Notes: a model not told the origin generated them from the sequence alone. Positions 11,701 through 23,905 are shown, counted from the first letter of the stretch. The stretch is 64,000 nucleotides of DNA from Meriones unguiculatus (GCF_030254825.1 NC_083367.1:27973001-28037000), one strand, 5' to 3'. Numbers and translations are program-made.

Positions 11701-11944
11701 AAAGCTTCATCTCATCTGAGTGGCCGGATATGTTGATAAGATGTTAGGATTCTCAGACAGGAAGCCCTGCTGCGCTCACTACCCAATGCCGTTCCATTCT
11801 AAGGTTACTCTAATTCTCAACACAACAGCCATTGCCTGCCTTCGTTCTAAACCTTAGTTTACCTCTCCAGCTGCACAGCATACTGCGTAGAATCCCGGCC
11901 TCTCAGCTAGCTGGAACAAGGATGTCTTCTAACTCATGTGTTCT

Positions 11945-12270
11945 GTTAGTCACTCTACTCATTTCTTAGGCTGTGACAACAAACTATCACAAAATGGACA
12001 GCTTCAAACAGCTGGACGTCATTTTCTTACAGTTCTCAAAGTCAGAAGGCTGGAACCAAGATGTTCCAGAGCTGAACTCTTTCCCCGGGCTCTAGCGGGC
12101 TTCCTCATCTCTCCCACATCTCACGACATGAAGTATTTTACCCCAGTCTTTTCGCTCCTCTTCTCATGGCCTCTTCCTCTGTTTCATCCTCAGTGTTTAT
12201 GTGTAACATCTCCCTCTGATCCAGTCATGTAGGACACATAATGACATTCTGAGTCCATTCAGAAAGCACA
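11945..12270 (-). mobile_element. Old MaLR-type LTR
   Basis: Read on the plus strand: GGCTGTGACAACAAACTATC, TTTCTTACAGTTCTCAAAGT, CAGAAGGCTGGAACCAAGATG, then the CATGGCCTCTTCCTCTG block. This is the reverse complement of the MLT1/MST-class LTR layout. Exact subfamily not assigned. Confidence 0.6.
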
Positions 12271-12589
12271 AGTACATCTTTTAATCTGAAAATCTTAACT
12301 TAGTCATATCTGCAAAGATCTGTTCTTCAGATAAGAGAACAGGTACACATTTTGGACATCAGACTTGCTGTCTTTGCTTGCTATCAACCTACACCTGTGA
12401 GGAAATCTGCACCTTACATTTTTACCTCGGGATTCTTAGCACAAACAATTTACTATTGCCTTTTCTGAAGAGATCTCCATGTGCATTCATTACCAGATGC
12501 TTCTGTTCAGTTTTCCCTACCACAGCATGGCCATCCTATTGTTTCCATGTCTTTCTAATTTTTCTGCCTATTCTCTGAAAAGTTACATG

Positions 12590-13760
12590 TATTCTTTTGA
12601 CCAGTGTGTGTTTGTGTCCTGATCACAGTTTTATCTTTCCCTCTATTCCTCCCAGTTTCTCCCCACCACCCCACCCCTCTAGATCTATCCCCTTTTTCTC
12701 TCATTAGAAAAGAGCAGGCTTCTGAGGAATAGTAACAAAACATGACAAAATAAAATGTTAATAGTGTAAAAAAAAAAAACCATCACACTGAGGCTAGACA
12801 AAACAATGCAACAAAAGAAAAAGAAAAAGCACCCCAAGAGCAGGCACAAGAATCAAAGACCCACTTATTCACACACTCAGGAGTCCCATAAAAATACTAA
12901 GCTGAAAGATATAATATACTTGCAGAGAACTTGGTGCAGAACCATGTAGGCCCTGTGATTGCTATTTCAGTCTCTATGAGCTTGCACGAGCTTTGCTCAA
13001 TTGATTCAGAGGGCCTCTTTCTCCTGGTGTCCTCCATTTCATCTGGCTCTTTCAAATCTTTCTGCCTCGTCTTCCAGGGGATTGCCTAAACACTGAGGGG
13101 AAAGATTTAACAGAGACCTCCAATGTGTAGATTCTCTCCACTGCCAGGGGAAGCTTCTCTGATCTCTGAGTGTGGAAGAATATTATTAGGAGTCATTTTA
13201 TTGATACTGTTTTTTCATACAACTAGTGTTTGGTTTTTCCCTAGGTCTTTGGGCTCTCTAGTCTCTGGTTACCCAAGCAGTGTTGGATATGGGTGCCTCC
13301 ATGAGACTTAAGTCAAATCAGACAATGATTGGCTACTCCCACAAGCTCCATGCTGCCATTACTCTAGCATATCTTGTAAGCAGGAGAGATTGTAGGTCAA
13401 AGAATCTTTGGCCAGCTTGGTGGCCACCTTTCTTTTCTGGTAACCATGAGAGTACCTTGCTGCACCAGAGACTAAAGCATAGGGGTGATGAGGTCCATGT
13501 ATGCACCTGTTTGACTTCACCATGTTCATTGGCATATGTGGGTATTGTCCTAGGCAATGGGGTCCACTTCCAGTTTTCAGAGAGCAATTGTTTGACTTAG
13601 AAACAGTCTGGGTTGTTTGGAGACTTCTATGGGACCTGATGGGTCCCCAGTCCCACCACTGGAAGCCTTGCCTGTTGGAACTCCATATCTGCTGTTACTA
13701 GGAGTCCTCATTAGGATCACTCTCATACATTCTGGGAAGTTTCCACTGCACTGGGTAATA
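12590..13760 (-). mobile_element. L1: Lx-type L1 3' UTR
   Basis: The T/C-rich TCCCTCTATTCCTCCCAGTT, the GAAAAGAGCAGGCTTCTGAG block, the AACAAAACATGACAAAATAA block and the CACACTCAGGAGTCCC block match an old rodent L1 3' UTR in reverse. A second relative lies at 16.8-17.4 kb. The frames inside it (for example 13333-13587 minus and 13280-13600 plus) are by-products, not genes. Confidence 0.65.
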
Positions 13761-13879
13761 AAACATTCTTATACTCTGTGTTGATCATAAGGTCACTCCT
13801 CAAATGGCAGATATGTAATGAGCGATAGTAAAACCTCCAGTGGTTACCATCTGCTGGATCTCTTGACCACCAAATTTCA

Positions 13880-14190
13880 AGTTCCTTTCGGAACACTCAG
13901 TATATCACAAGAAGTCATCAGAGAGCACCTTCAGGAACTCATAAAGCCTGCAGAGTGTCAGTGAGCAATTCCTGACACACAGAGTAAATTAGCCTCAAAC
14001 TGAGCACCTCGTCATACATACGAGCTGGCTGTTGGGGGTGCTGGACTCCTAAGAGGGAGAGAAACAAGAGCTTTAAGTCCAGAAGAAATCTTTCTAGCTA
14101 TGGTGAGCTAAAGACAAACTGGAAAATTTTCTGAGAAGCAAGACACCCACTGGCAACTTTATTATTGTTTTTGTTGTTAATATTGTTATA
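13880..14190. other. No clear element
   Basis: Sequence between the Lx L1 and a B2; it may hold more of the L1 3' UTR but I cannot align it by eye. Confidence 0.3.
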
Positions 14191-14194
14191 TTTA

Positions 14195-14345
14195 TTGCAT
14201 TGCATGTGTTTTGCCTATGTGTATGTCTGTGTTCCATGTGCATTTCAGGTGCGCATGAAGGCCAGAAAAAGATGTGGGATTCTTGTAAGTGGAGTTATGG
14301 ACAACTGTAAGCTACCATTTGTGGTTGCTATTGGTTTGGATGTCA
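14195..14345 (-). mobile_element. B2: B2-type SINE
   Basis: The reverse-complement B2 body is visible: TTTTGCCTATGTGTATGTCT, GTTCCATGTGCATTTCAGGTG, AAGGCCAGAAAAAGATGTGG and ACAACTGTAAGCTACCATTT. It is diverged and 5'-incomplete. Confidence 0.65.
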
Positions 14346-15798
14346 AATTTTACATTACAGAAGTGACAGAGCAAATATGTATTACACAACTCTTTATAGA
14401 GGTGATTAAATGTTACTGTAGGTTCATAAATACAGAAACATGGTCAAGAAAATTAGCACTTCCAAAAAATTCCTAGTACAGAGTAAATGGTTGTTTTTTA
14501 ATTATATTCAGATTAACAGTGTAGTTTGGACCATATAGCAAGTACTCAGATAATGTAATTAAGTCTTAGCAGTTTCCTATTTTAAAAGATTATACCAGTT
14601 AAAATTCTCATCGTTGTATTACTTTAAGTGCTAACTTGTCTGAATCATTTCTCTGGATAACTGTCAAACTTTGGAGATGGGTCCCAGGTTCTGATTGCCC
14701 GGTGCCAACTATCTACTTCCAGCTTGTCTGCTGACTTCAGGTAAGGAGGTAGCCGTATACCAATGTCTCTGAAGGATGAACATAATTGTTCAATGAAGAA
14801 AAATCCATTCCATACCCTGACCCACTAGTAGCATATGATGTGGAAGGACTGATATCCAGAAATAAAGAGGCGGCCCACACGTCAGAGTGAGGTTTGTTCT
14901 GATGGTTTTGGTGTTCTCTAAGGAGTAAGTAAATCCATTTTATCTAAGCCTGGCCCACTGAAAAGGTTTCGAGGCTTAATTTCTATTTACCAAAGCACTC
15001 AGCACCTTGTGGTTTGCTGCTTCTCCCACATTTTGAAAGACACTTTATTTAACACCTGGGTTTGTGTTATAGTTGCCTTTTACTTGACCGTAAGGACGAT
15101 TTATAAGGGTCTCTTCAAGATATGTGATGTGCAATCCAAAAAGGCTGACCTTTGGTCAGTATTAAAATTGGGAAGAAATTAGCTCATTAAAAGGCAATAT
15201 TCTACCCCTTATTCTGCTGTCATAGACTTCAACTTGCAATAAAACATGTTTTAAGCCCAAGTTTGCATTCTTTCCAGGTCTGGGATTAATATCATAATTA
15301 GTACTGTTGTAATGGTAATTGAACGCATCTTGTGTAATTTTGTGCGATTTCACTCGTGCTTTGTTTGTAACAGTGAAGGTTCATTTATCCTGCAAGAGAA
15401 ATTGTCCCTGGAATTTGAAGTTTCATCATAAATTTCTCTTGTTTTTTTCTCTAGGTCTACATGTGGCCAATATCCAAGTCTCAGCATGACCATTTCAAGG
15501 GAATGCTGTGCAGCATCATTAGCTATACACGTTACATTGATTAGAGCACTCATTTCAGTTTGAAGGTCGTGGGTGGGGTTCTGTCCCCAAAGCACATAAT
15601 TTCCCACAACACAATCTATTCGATTCATAGGTGGGACTGTGAATAACGAAAAGACCACGGATGAGTATTTGAGGAGCATTTATTAAGTAAAGACAAATAT
15701 TAACCTATGATCTTAACATTCATGGTCTAGGCAGTGAAAACACATCTTACTGTCACAAAAAGTGCTTCAAACCGAGCGTTTCAGAGAGTGTTTTTATA
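14346..15798. other. Unassigned; minus-strand 109-codon ORF
   Basis: A minus-strand frame at 15350-15679 encodes 109 residues with mixed composition and no low-complexity bias. I recognise no domain. A second minus-strand frame overlaps its end in another register (15162-15353). They might be a decayed retroelement or chance. Confidence 0.3.
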
Positions 15799-15930
15799 GA
15801 AGAATAGAAATAACAGAAGGAAGGGAAAGAAACAGGAAAAGGAGAAAGGAAAAATAAGGACAAAGTAGAGAAAATGGAGGAAGGAAAGGAGGGAGAGGGA
15901 GGGAAGGAGGGAGGGAGAAAGGGAGGGACA
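15799..15930 (+). repeat. Purine-rich (GGAA/GAGG) tract
   Basis: About 130 bases almost free of pyrimidines on the plus strand, built of GGAAA, GGAGG and GGGAGGGA motifs. Its minus-strand translation gives a Ser/Phe/Pro-rich spurious frame. Confidence 0.85.
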
Positions 15931-16745
15931 ACAGTTGTTAGGCCCATGATCTGTAGTTCCAGTTAATTTCTCCCTGCTCTGCTGTTTAGAAGGGTTTCAG
16001 TTTTATTTTTCCAGACTCTTCTCTGTGCACCATTGATTTTGTTTGGGGTTTTCTGAACTGGACCTTGATTAAACCTGCCACTTAAGCAGAAAGAACCAAA
16101 TCCCTTGTGCTAAATATTAACCTCACAGTAATTGCAGCTGCACAGCTTTTCCAAAGAATCTATACTCAGACTTCCCCAGAGCTCTACATCTTAACCTCTC
16201 TGAAAGTAATTATAAATACCTTTATGACTTTTTGAGAACGGCCAGTAAAACTCAGAAAATATCCTGACGTTCACTTTGGGAAGGACATTCGCATGTGCTC
16301 AAACAATAATTAGGTTGAAGGTAAGCTATCACGAAACGTAAACCGCACATAAAGAAAAGCCGAGAGTAAATTCAGAGTTTCTGGTCTCTGCCCCTTTCCC
16401 TGCTTTACAAACACAGTAACAAGAGTGTTCTTAGACTTAAGACGCCTATCACAGATAACGAATAGGAACTTATACAGCAAATCTTTGCTCTTATAATTGT
16501 GTGACATTATTATAAGTAACTTTAGAAATAAAAGATATATTTTTAAATAATACCAAGGTACTCATTGTCAGCAGTTAAGAGAAAATAAAAATCAAAGTCA
16601 CCTATAATCTACTACCCTGAAATAAATACAAAAACAATGTTACCAAGTTCATATGTCACCATGATTTTTTGATCATATGTGATCCTTTATTAGTGCTTTA
16701 TGTCTTTACCCTGGTTTTGTCAATGTATTTGTACATATATGAATG
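15931..16745. other. No recognised element
   Basis: Unique-looking AT-rich DNA. I see no exon or repeat. Confidence 0.4.
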
Positions 16746-16789
16746 CAACTTAATACTCTTTTTTTTTTACCTTTACTGAAAATACATTC

Positions 16790-17420
16790 TTTTCTCATTT
16801 AGTACATCTGTATTTTAGTTTCCCCTTCCTCTATTCCTCCCAGTTCCTCGCCACATCCTTTCTGTTTCTCCTTAGAAAAGAGCAGGCTTCTGAGAGATAA
16901 CAACAAAACATAACAAAATAAAATGTAATAAAAATAAAATAAGAAACCATATCTTGATATTTCATTTCTTCAGTATTAACCAATTCAGCATGTATCAATT
17001 AACTTTGAGACATTTGGATTATCTGAAGCTTAATTACTAAACTGGGATTTCACATAGAGGTTTGACAAGGAAAAGAGCCACAAGAAAAGGTATGAGAATC
17101 AGAGACACACCCATTCACACACTCAAAAGTTCAATAAAAACACTAAACTGCGAGCTAATATAAAGGTATGAGAATCAGAGACACACCCATTCACACACTC
17201 AAAAGTTCAATAAAAACACTAAACTGCGAGCTAATATTAAAAGTGGGCTTGCACTTTTAATCGAGTTCATATGTGTTTTGCTCAGTTGTTTAGAAGGCTT
17301 TGTTCTAACAGTGTCCTTTGGCTCTAAACGATGTTTCCACTTTCTCTTCCGTGGGATTCTTTGAGCTCTGAGGAAGAGATTGATGGAGACATCCCAGTTA
17401 GAGGTATGTTCCAAAGTCTG
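16790..17420 (-). mobile_element. L1: Lx-type L1 3' UTR with internal tandem duplication
   Basis: CTCTATTCCTCCCAGTTCCT, GAAAAGAGCAGGCTTCTGAG and AACAAAACATAACAAAATAA repeat the order seen at 12.6 kb on the same strand. The CCATTCACACACTCAAAAGT block is present twice because of a 76-bp duplication (17086-17237). Confidence 0.65.
17086..17237 (+). repeat. Perfect 76-bp tandem duplication
   Basis: Copy 1 is 17086-17161 and copy 2 is 17162-17237. Both start AAAGGTATGAGAATCAGAGA and end CTGCGAGCTAATAT, with no difference that I can see by eye. It lies inside an old L1 3' UTR, whose other copy at 12.8 kb has this block only once. Confidence 0.95.
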
Positions 17421-17439
17421 TCAGTCTCTCTCTCTCCAG

Positions 17440-18200
17440 CTCCCCCCCATAATGACTATGGGTCTCTAGCTCTAATTTTTTAATTTACCAATAACAAAAA
17501 AGGTGTTTGTGCCATCAAGTAATAACATAATAACATACTTACTAGTTTTATTGCTTTTTGCATTGTAACATATAAATATACAATTTGTTTAATCAATTAG
17601 CTTTGAGACATTTTAATTATTAGAAACTTCATTGCTATGTTCTTAGTATTTCATTTCTTCAGCCACATAAAAGGAAAGACAGAAAAAGAGCAAAATCAAA
17701 GGGTCATTGTAAAACTAAAGTGGTTGTCAGCTCTTAAGTATTGAATATAAGTTAAATACAAGTCAGTATTAGACTGACTACCTCTCTCTCCTTACCTCCC
17801 GTAATCTTATAAAGATAATTTGCCAGGACTTGAAAATATTATATAAAATAAGTAGATATTCCATGTACAATTAATAAGTACTTAGGTGCTGACAATCTGG
17901 GTTAATAAACACAGAAATAGAAGGCGCTTTCTCATCCTATCACCAGAAATTATAAGATAAAATTAATTAAATCAATCTACAAGTAAAATTGTGAGATTAT
18001 TTTTTAATACACTTAAAGTGAAAAAAATTTGGACTACATCTGAGAAGTAAAACTTAATTTAAAGTATTTGGTTAATTCTAGAAATTAATGAAATAAGTAA
18101 ACATAAAACCAAAACTTTCAAAATTTAAGTTTTTTAAATTTACAATAACTTAGTATAACAAATACATCATTGTATATAGGGGGTATTGTTGTTATTCGTT
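17440..18200. other. No recognised element
   Basis: AT-rich unique-looking DNA without a repeat or exon signature. Confidence 0.4.
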
Positions 18201-18204
18201 TTCA

Positions 18205-18315
18205 GCTTGTTAAAAAGGATCTGGCTATCCTAGGCTGACTCTGAGCACATTATCCTCCTGCCTGAGGCTCCCAAACACTAGGATTATAGGCCTATATCAC
18301 CACACTCTGTTAATC
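18205..18315 (-). mobile_element. B1: Old B1-type SINE
   Basis: The reverse-complement B1 layout is recognisable: GGCTATCCTAGGCTGACTCT, ATCCTCCTGCCTGAGGCTCC and CACTAGGATTATAGGCCTAT. It is short and much diverged, as for early B1 copies. Confidence 0.65.
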
Positions 18316-18319
18316 ACTT

Positions 18320-19170
18320 TTATCACACATATTTTACAGGATTTTGTAATTTGTAATTTTCTCATTTGGTAATGTATTTTGAAATTGTTTGATTCTTGAT
18401 TGTTTTAAAACAATGATATGGACTATCACAGAACACACCAAGTTTCCTCAGCTCTTTAAGACCAGAGTCAAAACATCTAATATTACAGTACTAAATTTTG
18501 AGATTGTATGTCCTTTGACCTTTTAATCCCATGGAAATAAATTTACCAAATAATTCCATGAAAATAAGATTTTATTGTAACCCATTAAATAATTAACTTG
18601 AAGCTGAAGCTTTACTTGTGGATATTGGAAGTTAGAGTGAATTAGTAACAGAGAAGAAAACACTAAGTTTTGACCATCCTGGACTTCACTTAATCTATGG
18701 AGACCTTTTGGAAGCTGGAGGTTCTCTAGCAAGACTAAGAACCACTTAGCTGCAAAGAGAGCATCAGACAAACTACAGTGAAGAGCAAGTCACAGGAATC
18801 TCATAAAGAGGGTGAAGAGCAGCCAAGTACATCTGTAGTGCCCCTGCTGTGCTCACCTTCATTTTAATCCAATAAAAATACCTAAAGGCATCTCATAAAA
18901 GATTGTGCTGGAGTTGACATAGCCCTGGAAGAGCCAGAAGCCATCTGAATGTCCAAGCCCATGGAGATAAATGTTCTGAGACAGGGTCTGAAGAGCCAGG
19001 TCAGGGGTGCAAAGTAAACAAAAGTCAAATGTCAGAATAAACTAAGTGATTAAAAGTGTAGAGATGGATAGCCTTGAAGCTGCAACACACTTTGCTTCCA
19101 TAAGTACTTCCTGCCCCGGACATGGTCATTGCGTATCCCAATAGTGAAGAGCTATTGAATCAAAAGAAAA
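18320..19170. other. No recognised element
   Basis: Unique-looking DNA. A minus-strand 82-codon frame (18523-18771) has no domain I know. Confidence 0.35.
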
Positions 19171-19174
19171 TATC

Positions 19175-19345
19175 ATCAGTGAGGTAGATCAACAGGGAAA
19201 GGTGCCACTGTCAATCCTTAAGACCTGAGTTCAAGGAAAGAACCAATTCTTACAGGCTGTTCTTTGACCTCTACACATGCACCAAGACAAGTACATGCCT
19301 ACCCAACACCACACAGTAAACAAACAAAAAAATGTAATTGTTTGA
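19175..19345 (+). mobile_element. B3: B3-type SINE fragment
   Basis: GTAGATCAACAGGGAAAGGT, AAGACCTGAGTTCAAGG, and the 3' block TTTGACCTCTACACATGCAC followed by CA-rich sequence and AAACAAACAAAA fit a B3 whose middle is deleted. It is followed directly by a B2. Confidence 0.6.
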
Positions 19346-19354
19346 AAGAGAATA

Positions 19355-19595
19355 GTAGGAGTGGAGAAATGGCTCAGCATCTAAGAGCATATACTATTCT
19401 TACAGGAGACTCATGTTCAGTTCCCAGCACCCCATTGATCTGAAGCTTCACAGCTTCCTGTGACTCCACTCCAGGAGACCCAATGCCCCCTTTTACCCTC
19501 CACAGCCACCACATACACATGGTATCCACATGTCATTGACTCACATAAACACACAAACATATACATAAAAATAAATATTTTTGAAGAAATTTTAA
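19355..19595 (+). mobile_element. B2: B2 SINE
   Basis: GAGTGGAGAAATGGCTCAGC, TCATGTTCAGTTCCCAGCAC, the TTCCTGTGACTCCACTCCAG block, CCAATGCCCCCTTTTACCCT, then a CATA-rich part ending in ATAAAAATAAAT. A clear, fairly complete copy. Confidence 0.85.
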
Positions 19596-19599
19596 TAAA

Positions 19600-20585
19600 T
19601 AGATCAATGTATCAAGATTGAAACACGTGAAGATATCTCTCCACGTGGAATGACATTAACACCCCCAATTTTATGTCTATCAATAGGCTGCTGATAAAAA
19701 CTGTTTTGGCAAAGTGACTCCTCTGTCTATCTGTCTGTCTGTCTATATATTTATCTACCTATCTATTTCTATGTTAAAATTTTTAGTTTTCCTGGTTTTT
19801 CTCTCTCTACTTAAATGAATTACATAATAAATTACACATATCTATCTGTCATCTATTTTATATGATCTAAAAAGACAGAGAATATACACCTGAAGAAGAA
19901 ACTGTCACTACTTTAAGCAGGTTCTAGGGGCTGAGGGCTGCAACCAGCTTTGCCCAGCATGCTACAAAAATGGGAGTTTCATCTCTGTCTTGTATCTACC
20001 TTCAGTTGAAAACGGACCAAAGGAATAACACATTCTCTCACTCAACAATATACTGAAAGTCCTATGTTTTAGAAAGTCCTATGTTTTCTAAAACTTCATT
20101 TCTTAATAGAAGAGATTTTCACTGAGAAATTTTGTATTGCACAAGAATAAAATGAAAAATTTCACCTCTATAGATTTCCCAATCGTCCTTTTTCAGATGT
20201 TGTTTATCTAGGAAATAGAACTCATGCCTGTTACAGACAGTAGAAAGTTCTGGGAAACATCTCATCCTTTCCTAAGCCCCGAACACCACCTCCACAGCCA
20301 CTTTTCACCCGATATTTCTCATCTTATCTTAGCCTTGGCATCCTAGCTGTGTTTTTCTTTTCTCTCTCTCTCTTCTCTTTTTCACTTCTCTCTCTCTCCT
20401 GCCTGTGGCTATTTGGTGCTTTTTGTGGTTACTTTACACTATTTGACCTATTGATTAGAACGATATTGTTGGGTAATAAAAGGAAGTCATATTTCTCTCC
20501 CCTTTCCTGTCTCTGTTGTCATCAGATTAAAACTGTACTTCAGTAAACTTTTTTTTACTTAATTTCCTATATTTAAAGCTAAGCT
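19600..20585. other. No gene; short CTGT/CTAT and CT-rich repeats
   Basis: A CTGT/CTAT microsatellite at about 19722-19772 and a CT-rich tract at about 20346-20400 are the only structures. The plus-strand frame at 20349-20546 is read from the CT-rich tract. Confidence 0.45.
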
Positions 20586-20589
20586 GGGA

Positions 20590-20688
20590 GGCTAGCACAA
20601 TGGCTCAGTGGGTAAAGGTGGTTGCTCCAAGCCTGACAACCTGAGTTTGCTTCCTGGGCTGCCTATGAGAGAAGGAAAAAACATCTCC
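20590..20688 (+). mobile_element. B3: B3-type SINE head
   Basis: GGCTAGCACAATGGCTCAGT, GGGTAAAGGTGGTTGC and CTGACAACCTGAGTTTGC are the 5' part of a B3-like SINE. The body is replaced by the GATA microsatellite. Confidence 0.6.
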
Positions 20689-20734
<46 letters not shown>

Positions 20735-20763
20735 GGATGGATGGATGGATGGATGGATGGATG

Positions 20764-20798
<35 letters not shown>

Positions 20799-20799
20799 G
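20689..20799 (+). repeat. Compound GATA-GATG-GATA microsatellite
   Basis: About eleven AGAT/GATA units, then about eight GATG units (roughly 20733-20764), then about nine GATA units. The symmetric order suggests a GATG expansion that arose inside an older GATA array. Confidence 0.95.
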
Positions 20800-20804
20800 C
20801 GGTG

Positions 20805-21091
20805 CTATAAGGTTTGGAATAGCTGTTTTATAGTTTTATAGTGAAATTATCCTCTATATTCATCCAAAGTTAATGTTAAAGAGAACCTATAATCCACATA
20901 TTATGGACCCAGAGCTATTAATAATACTCTAGAAAATAAGCTCCTGCAACATAAAATTTAATAAGAGTAATACAAGTAACATCTGAAAAGATCAAAATAG
21001 ATCTGGGGCCAATTATGTCACTACAAATACATAGATTTTTCTATATCAACAGCTGAGTGAAATGACAGAAAATAGATACAGGAGGAAGTAT
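20805..21091. other. No recognised element
   Basis: AT-rich DNA between the microsatellite and the L1; nothing recognised. Confidence 0.4.
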
Positions 21092-21106
21092 GAAAATATC
21101 TTTTTT

Positions 21107-21933
21107 CAGATCATCCTGAGTGAGGTGTCCCAGAAGCAGAAAGACACACAGGGTATATTCTCACTCATAAGTAGATATTAGGCATATAATATATGAATAT
21201 ATGAAAAACATACTAAAATATGTATACCTAAGGAAGCTAATTAGGAAGGAGGACTCTGGCTAAGATGCTCAATCCCCATTCAGAAAGGCAAAGAGGATGG
21301 ACATCAGATGAGGGAGAAAATAGGGAACAGGACAGGAGCCTACCACAGAGGGCCTGTGAAAGGCTCTGTCCTGCAGGGTATCGAGGCAGATGCTGAGACT
21401 CATAGCAAAACGTTGGGCAGAGTTCAGGGAATCTTATGAAAGAAGTGGGGGATAGTAAGACATGGAGAGGACAGGAGCTCCACAAGGACAGCAACAGATC
21501 CTAAAAGTCTGGGCACAGGGGTCTTTTCTGAAACTGATACTCCAGCCAAGGAACACTCATGGAGATGGTCTGAACCCCTGCACAGAGGCAGTTCAGTACC
21601 CAAGTGGCCTCCATAGTAATGGGGACAAGGACTATGGCCTGCTCTTTGATCACCTCCCCCCAAGGGAGGAGCACAAAGAATGCAACGCAGGCCACAGAAG
21701 AATATAATTCATCCACTCCTGATGAGACCTGATAGACTAAGACCAGAGGGAAGGGGAGGACCTCCCTTTTCAGTGGAGTGGGAGAGAGACTCGGGTGGGG
21801 AAGAGGGAGGGGAGGATTGGGAGGGGAGAAGGAAGGGAGGTACAGGGGGGATACGAAGTGAATAAACTGTAATTAATAAAAATTAAAAAAGAAAAAGAAA
21901 AAATAAAATAAATGGGATCTCATTAAAAAAAAA
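21107..21933 (+). mobile_element. L1: 5'-truncated L1 with target-site duplication
   Basis: It starts in the last codons of ORF2 (TCAGATCATCCTGAGTGAGG) and runs through the 3' UTR to GTGAATAAACTGTAATTAAT and an A-rich tail. Flanks match as a 15-bp duplication with one mismatch: GAAAATATCTTTTTT at 21092-21106 and GAAAACATCTTTTTT at 21934-21948. The A-tail contains a short ORF2-like stretch at 21906-21926. Confidence 0.9.
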
Positions 21934-22171
21934 GAAAACATCTTTTTTTTCTCTCTCTCTCTTTTTGGTGTTGGTATTGTTGTTGTCATTTTCAATACCA
22001 AAAGCTCTTCCAACATTAAGAAAAATAAGTGAGCAGCACCATTTGGTAATGTAGTACAACTTGAGATCACGGATGTAAATAGCTACAAACGATCTGTTGT
22101 TGTACAGAATTGTTTTATCAATTCATGTTGTTTTTGTTTTTCTATATGAAATTGAGAACTGGATATCTACA

Positions 22172-23905
22172 TATACAAAAGTGCAAATAGATTCACTTTA
22201 TCACCCTGCACAAAACTAAAGTCCAAGTGGATCAAAGACCTCAACATAAAACCAGACACACTAAATATGTTAGAAGAAAAAGTAGGGAAGAGCCTAGAAC
22301 TCATTGGCACAGGAGACAATTTCCTGAAGAGAACACCAACAGCACAGGCTCTAGATAAACAATCAATAAATGGGACCTCATGAAACTGAAAAGCTTTTGT
22401 AAAGCAAAGGACCCTGTCATCAGAAGAAAACCACAGCATACAGACTGGGAAAGATCTTATCTGACAGGGGGCTAATATCCAGTATATATAAAGAACTCGA
22501 GAAGTTAAACAGCAACAAAACAAGTAATCCAATTTAAAAATGAGGTATAGAGCTAAACACAGAATTCTCAATAGAGGAATACCGAATGGCATAGAAACAC
22601 TTAAAGAAAAGCTCAACATCCTTAGCCATCAGAGATATGCAAATAAAAACCACTCTGATATTTCACCTTATATCCATCAGAATGGCCAAGATCAAAGACT
22701 CAAGGGATGACACATGCTGGAAAGGATGTGAAGAAAGGAGAACCCTCCTCCACTGCTGGTGGGAATGTAAACTTGTACAACCACTTTGGAAATCAATCTG
22801 GCACTTTCTCAGACAATTAGGAATAGTGCTACCTCAAGATCCAGCTATATCACTCCTAGGCATACATCCAAAATATGCTCAATTACACAACAAAGACATT
22901 TGCTCAACCATGTAGCAGTTTTATTTCTAATAGCCAGAAGCTGAAAACAACCCAGATATTCCTTAACTGAGGAATGGATACAGAAATTGTGGTACATTTA
23001 CACAATGGAATACTACTTAGCAATTAAAAACAAGGAAATCATGAAATTTGCAGGCAAATGATGAGATCTAGAAAAGATCATCCTGAGTGAGATATTCCAG
23101 AAGCAGAAAGACACACATGGTATATATTCACTTATAAGTGGATATTAAACATATAATATAGGATAAACCTACTAAAATCTGTACACCTAAAGAAGCTAAT
23201 CAAGAAGGAGTACCCTGGGTAAGATGATCAATCCTCATTCAGAAAGGCAAACAGGACAGACATTAGAAGAGGGAGAAAACAAGGAACAGGACAAGAGCCT
23301 ACTATAGAGGGCTGAAAGACTCTACCCAGCAGAGTATCAAAGCAGATTCTGAGACTCATAGACAAACTTTGGGCAGAGTGCAGGAAATCTCATGAAAGAA
23401 AGGGGAGATATAAAGACCTGGAGGGGATAGGAGCTCTACAAGGAGAGCAACAGAACCAAAATATCTGGGCCCAGGGGTCTTTTCTGAGACTGATACTCCA
23501 ACCAATGACCATGCATGGAGATAACCTAGAACCCCTGCACAGATGTAGCCCATGGTATCTCATTGTCCAAGTAGATTCCCTAGTAATAGGAATAGGGACT
23601 GTCTCTGACATGAACTCAGTGGCCTACTCTTTGATCACCTTTCCCTGATGGGGGAGCAGCCTTACCAGGCTACAGAGGAAGACTACACAGCCAGTAATGA
23701 TGAGGCCTGATAGGCTAGGGTCAGAGGGAAGGGGAGGAGGACTTCCCCTATCAGTGGCCTAGGGGAGGGGCATGGGAGGAGATGAGGGAGTGAGGGTGGG
23801 ATTAGGATGGGAAGAGGGAGGAGGCTACAGCTGGGATACAAAGTGAATAAACTGTAATTAATAAAAATAAAAAAATTTTTAAAAAGAAAAATAAATGAAG
23901 TAAAG
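22172..23905 (+). mobile_element. L1: 5'-truncated L1 (ORF2 C-terminus and 3' UTR)
   Basis: It begins at an ORF2 position near TGCAAATAGATTCACTTTAT, passes through the coding part for the C-terminal Cys-rich motif (HCWWECKLVQPLWKSIW, about 22757-22800), reaches the ORF2 end near 23120 and continues through the 3' UTR to an A-rich tail at about 23860-23905. The ORF2 frame is broken by stops. It is the longer of two L1 copies 240 bp apart on the same strand. Confidence 0.9.

Noticed and set aside
22167..22619. 150-codon minus-strand frame
   Set aside because: Antisense of L1 ORF2 in the element at 22.2-23.9 kb.
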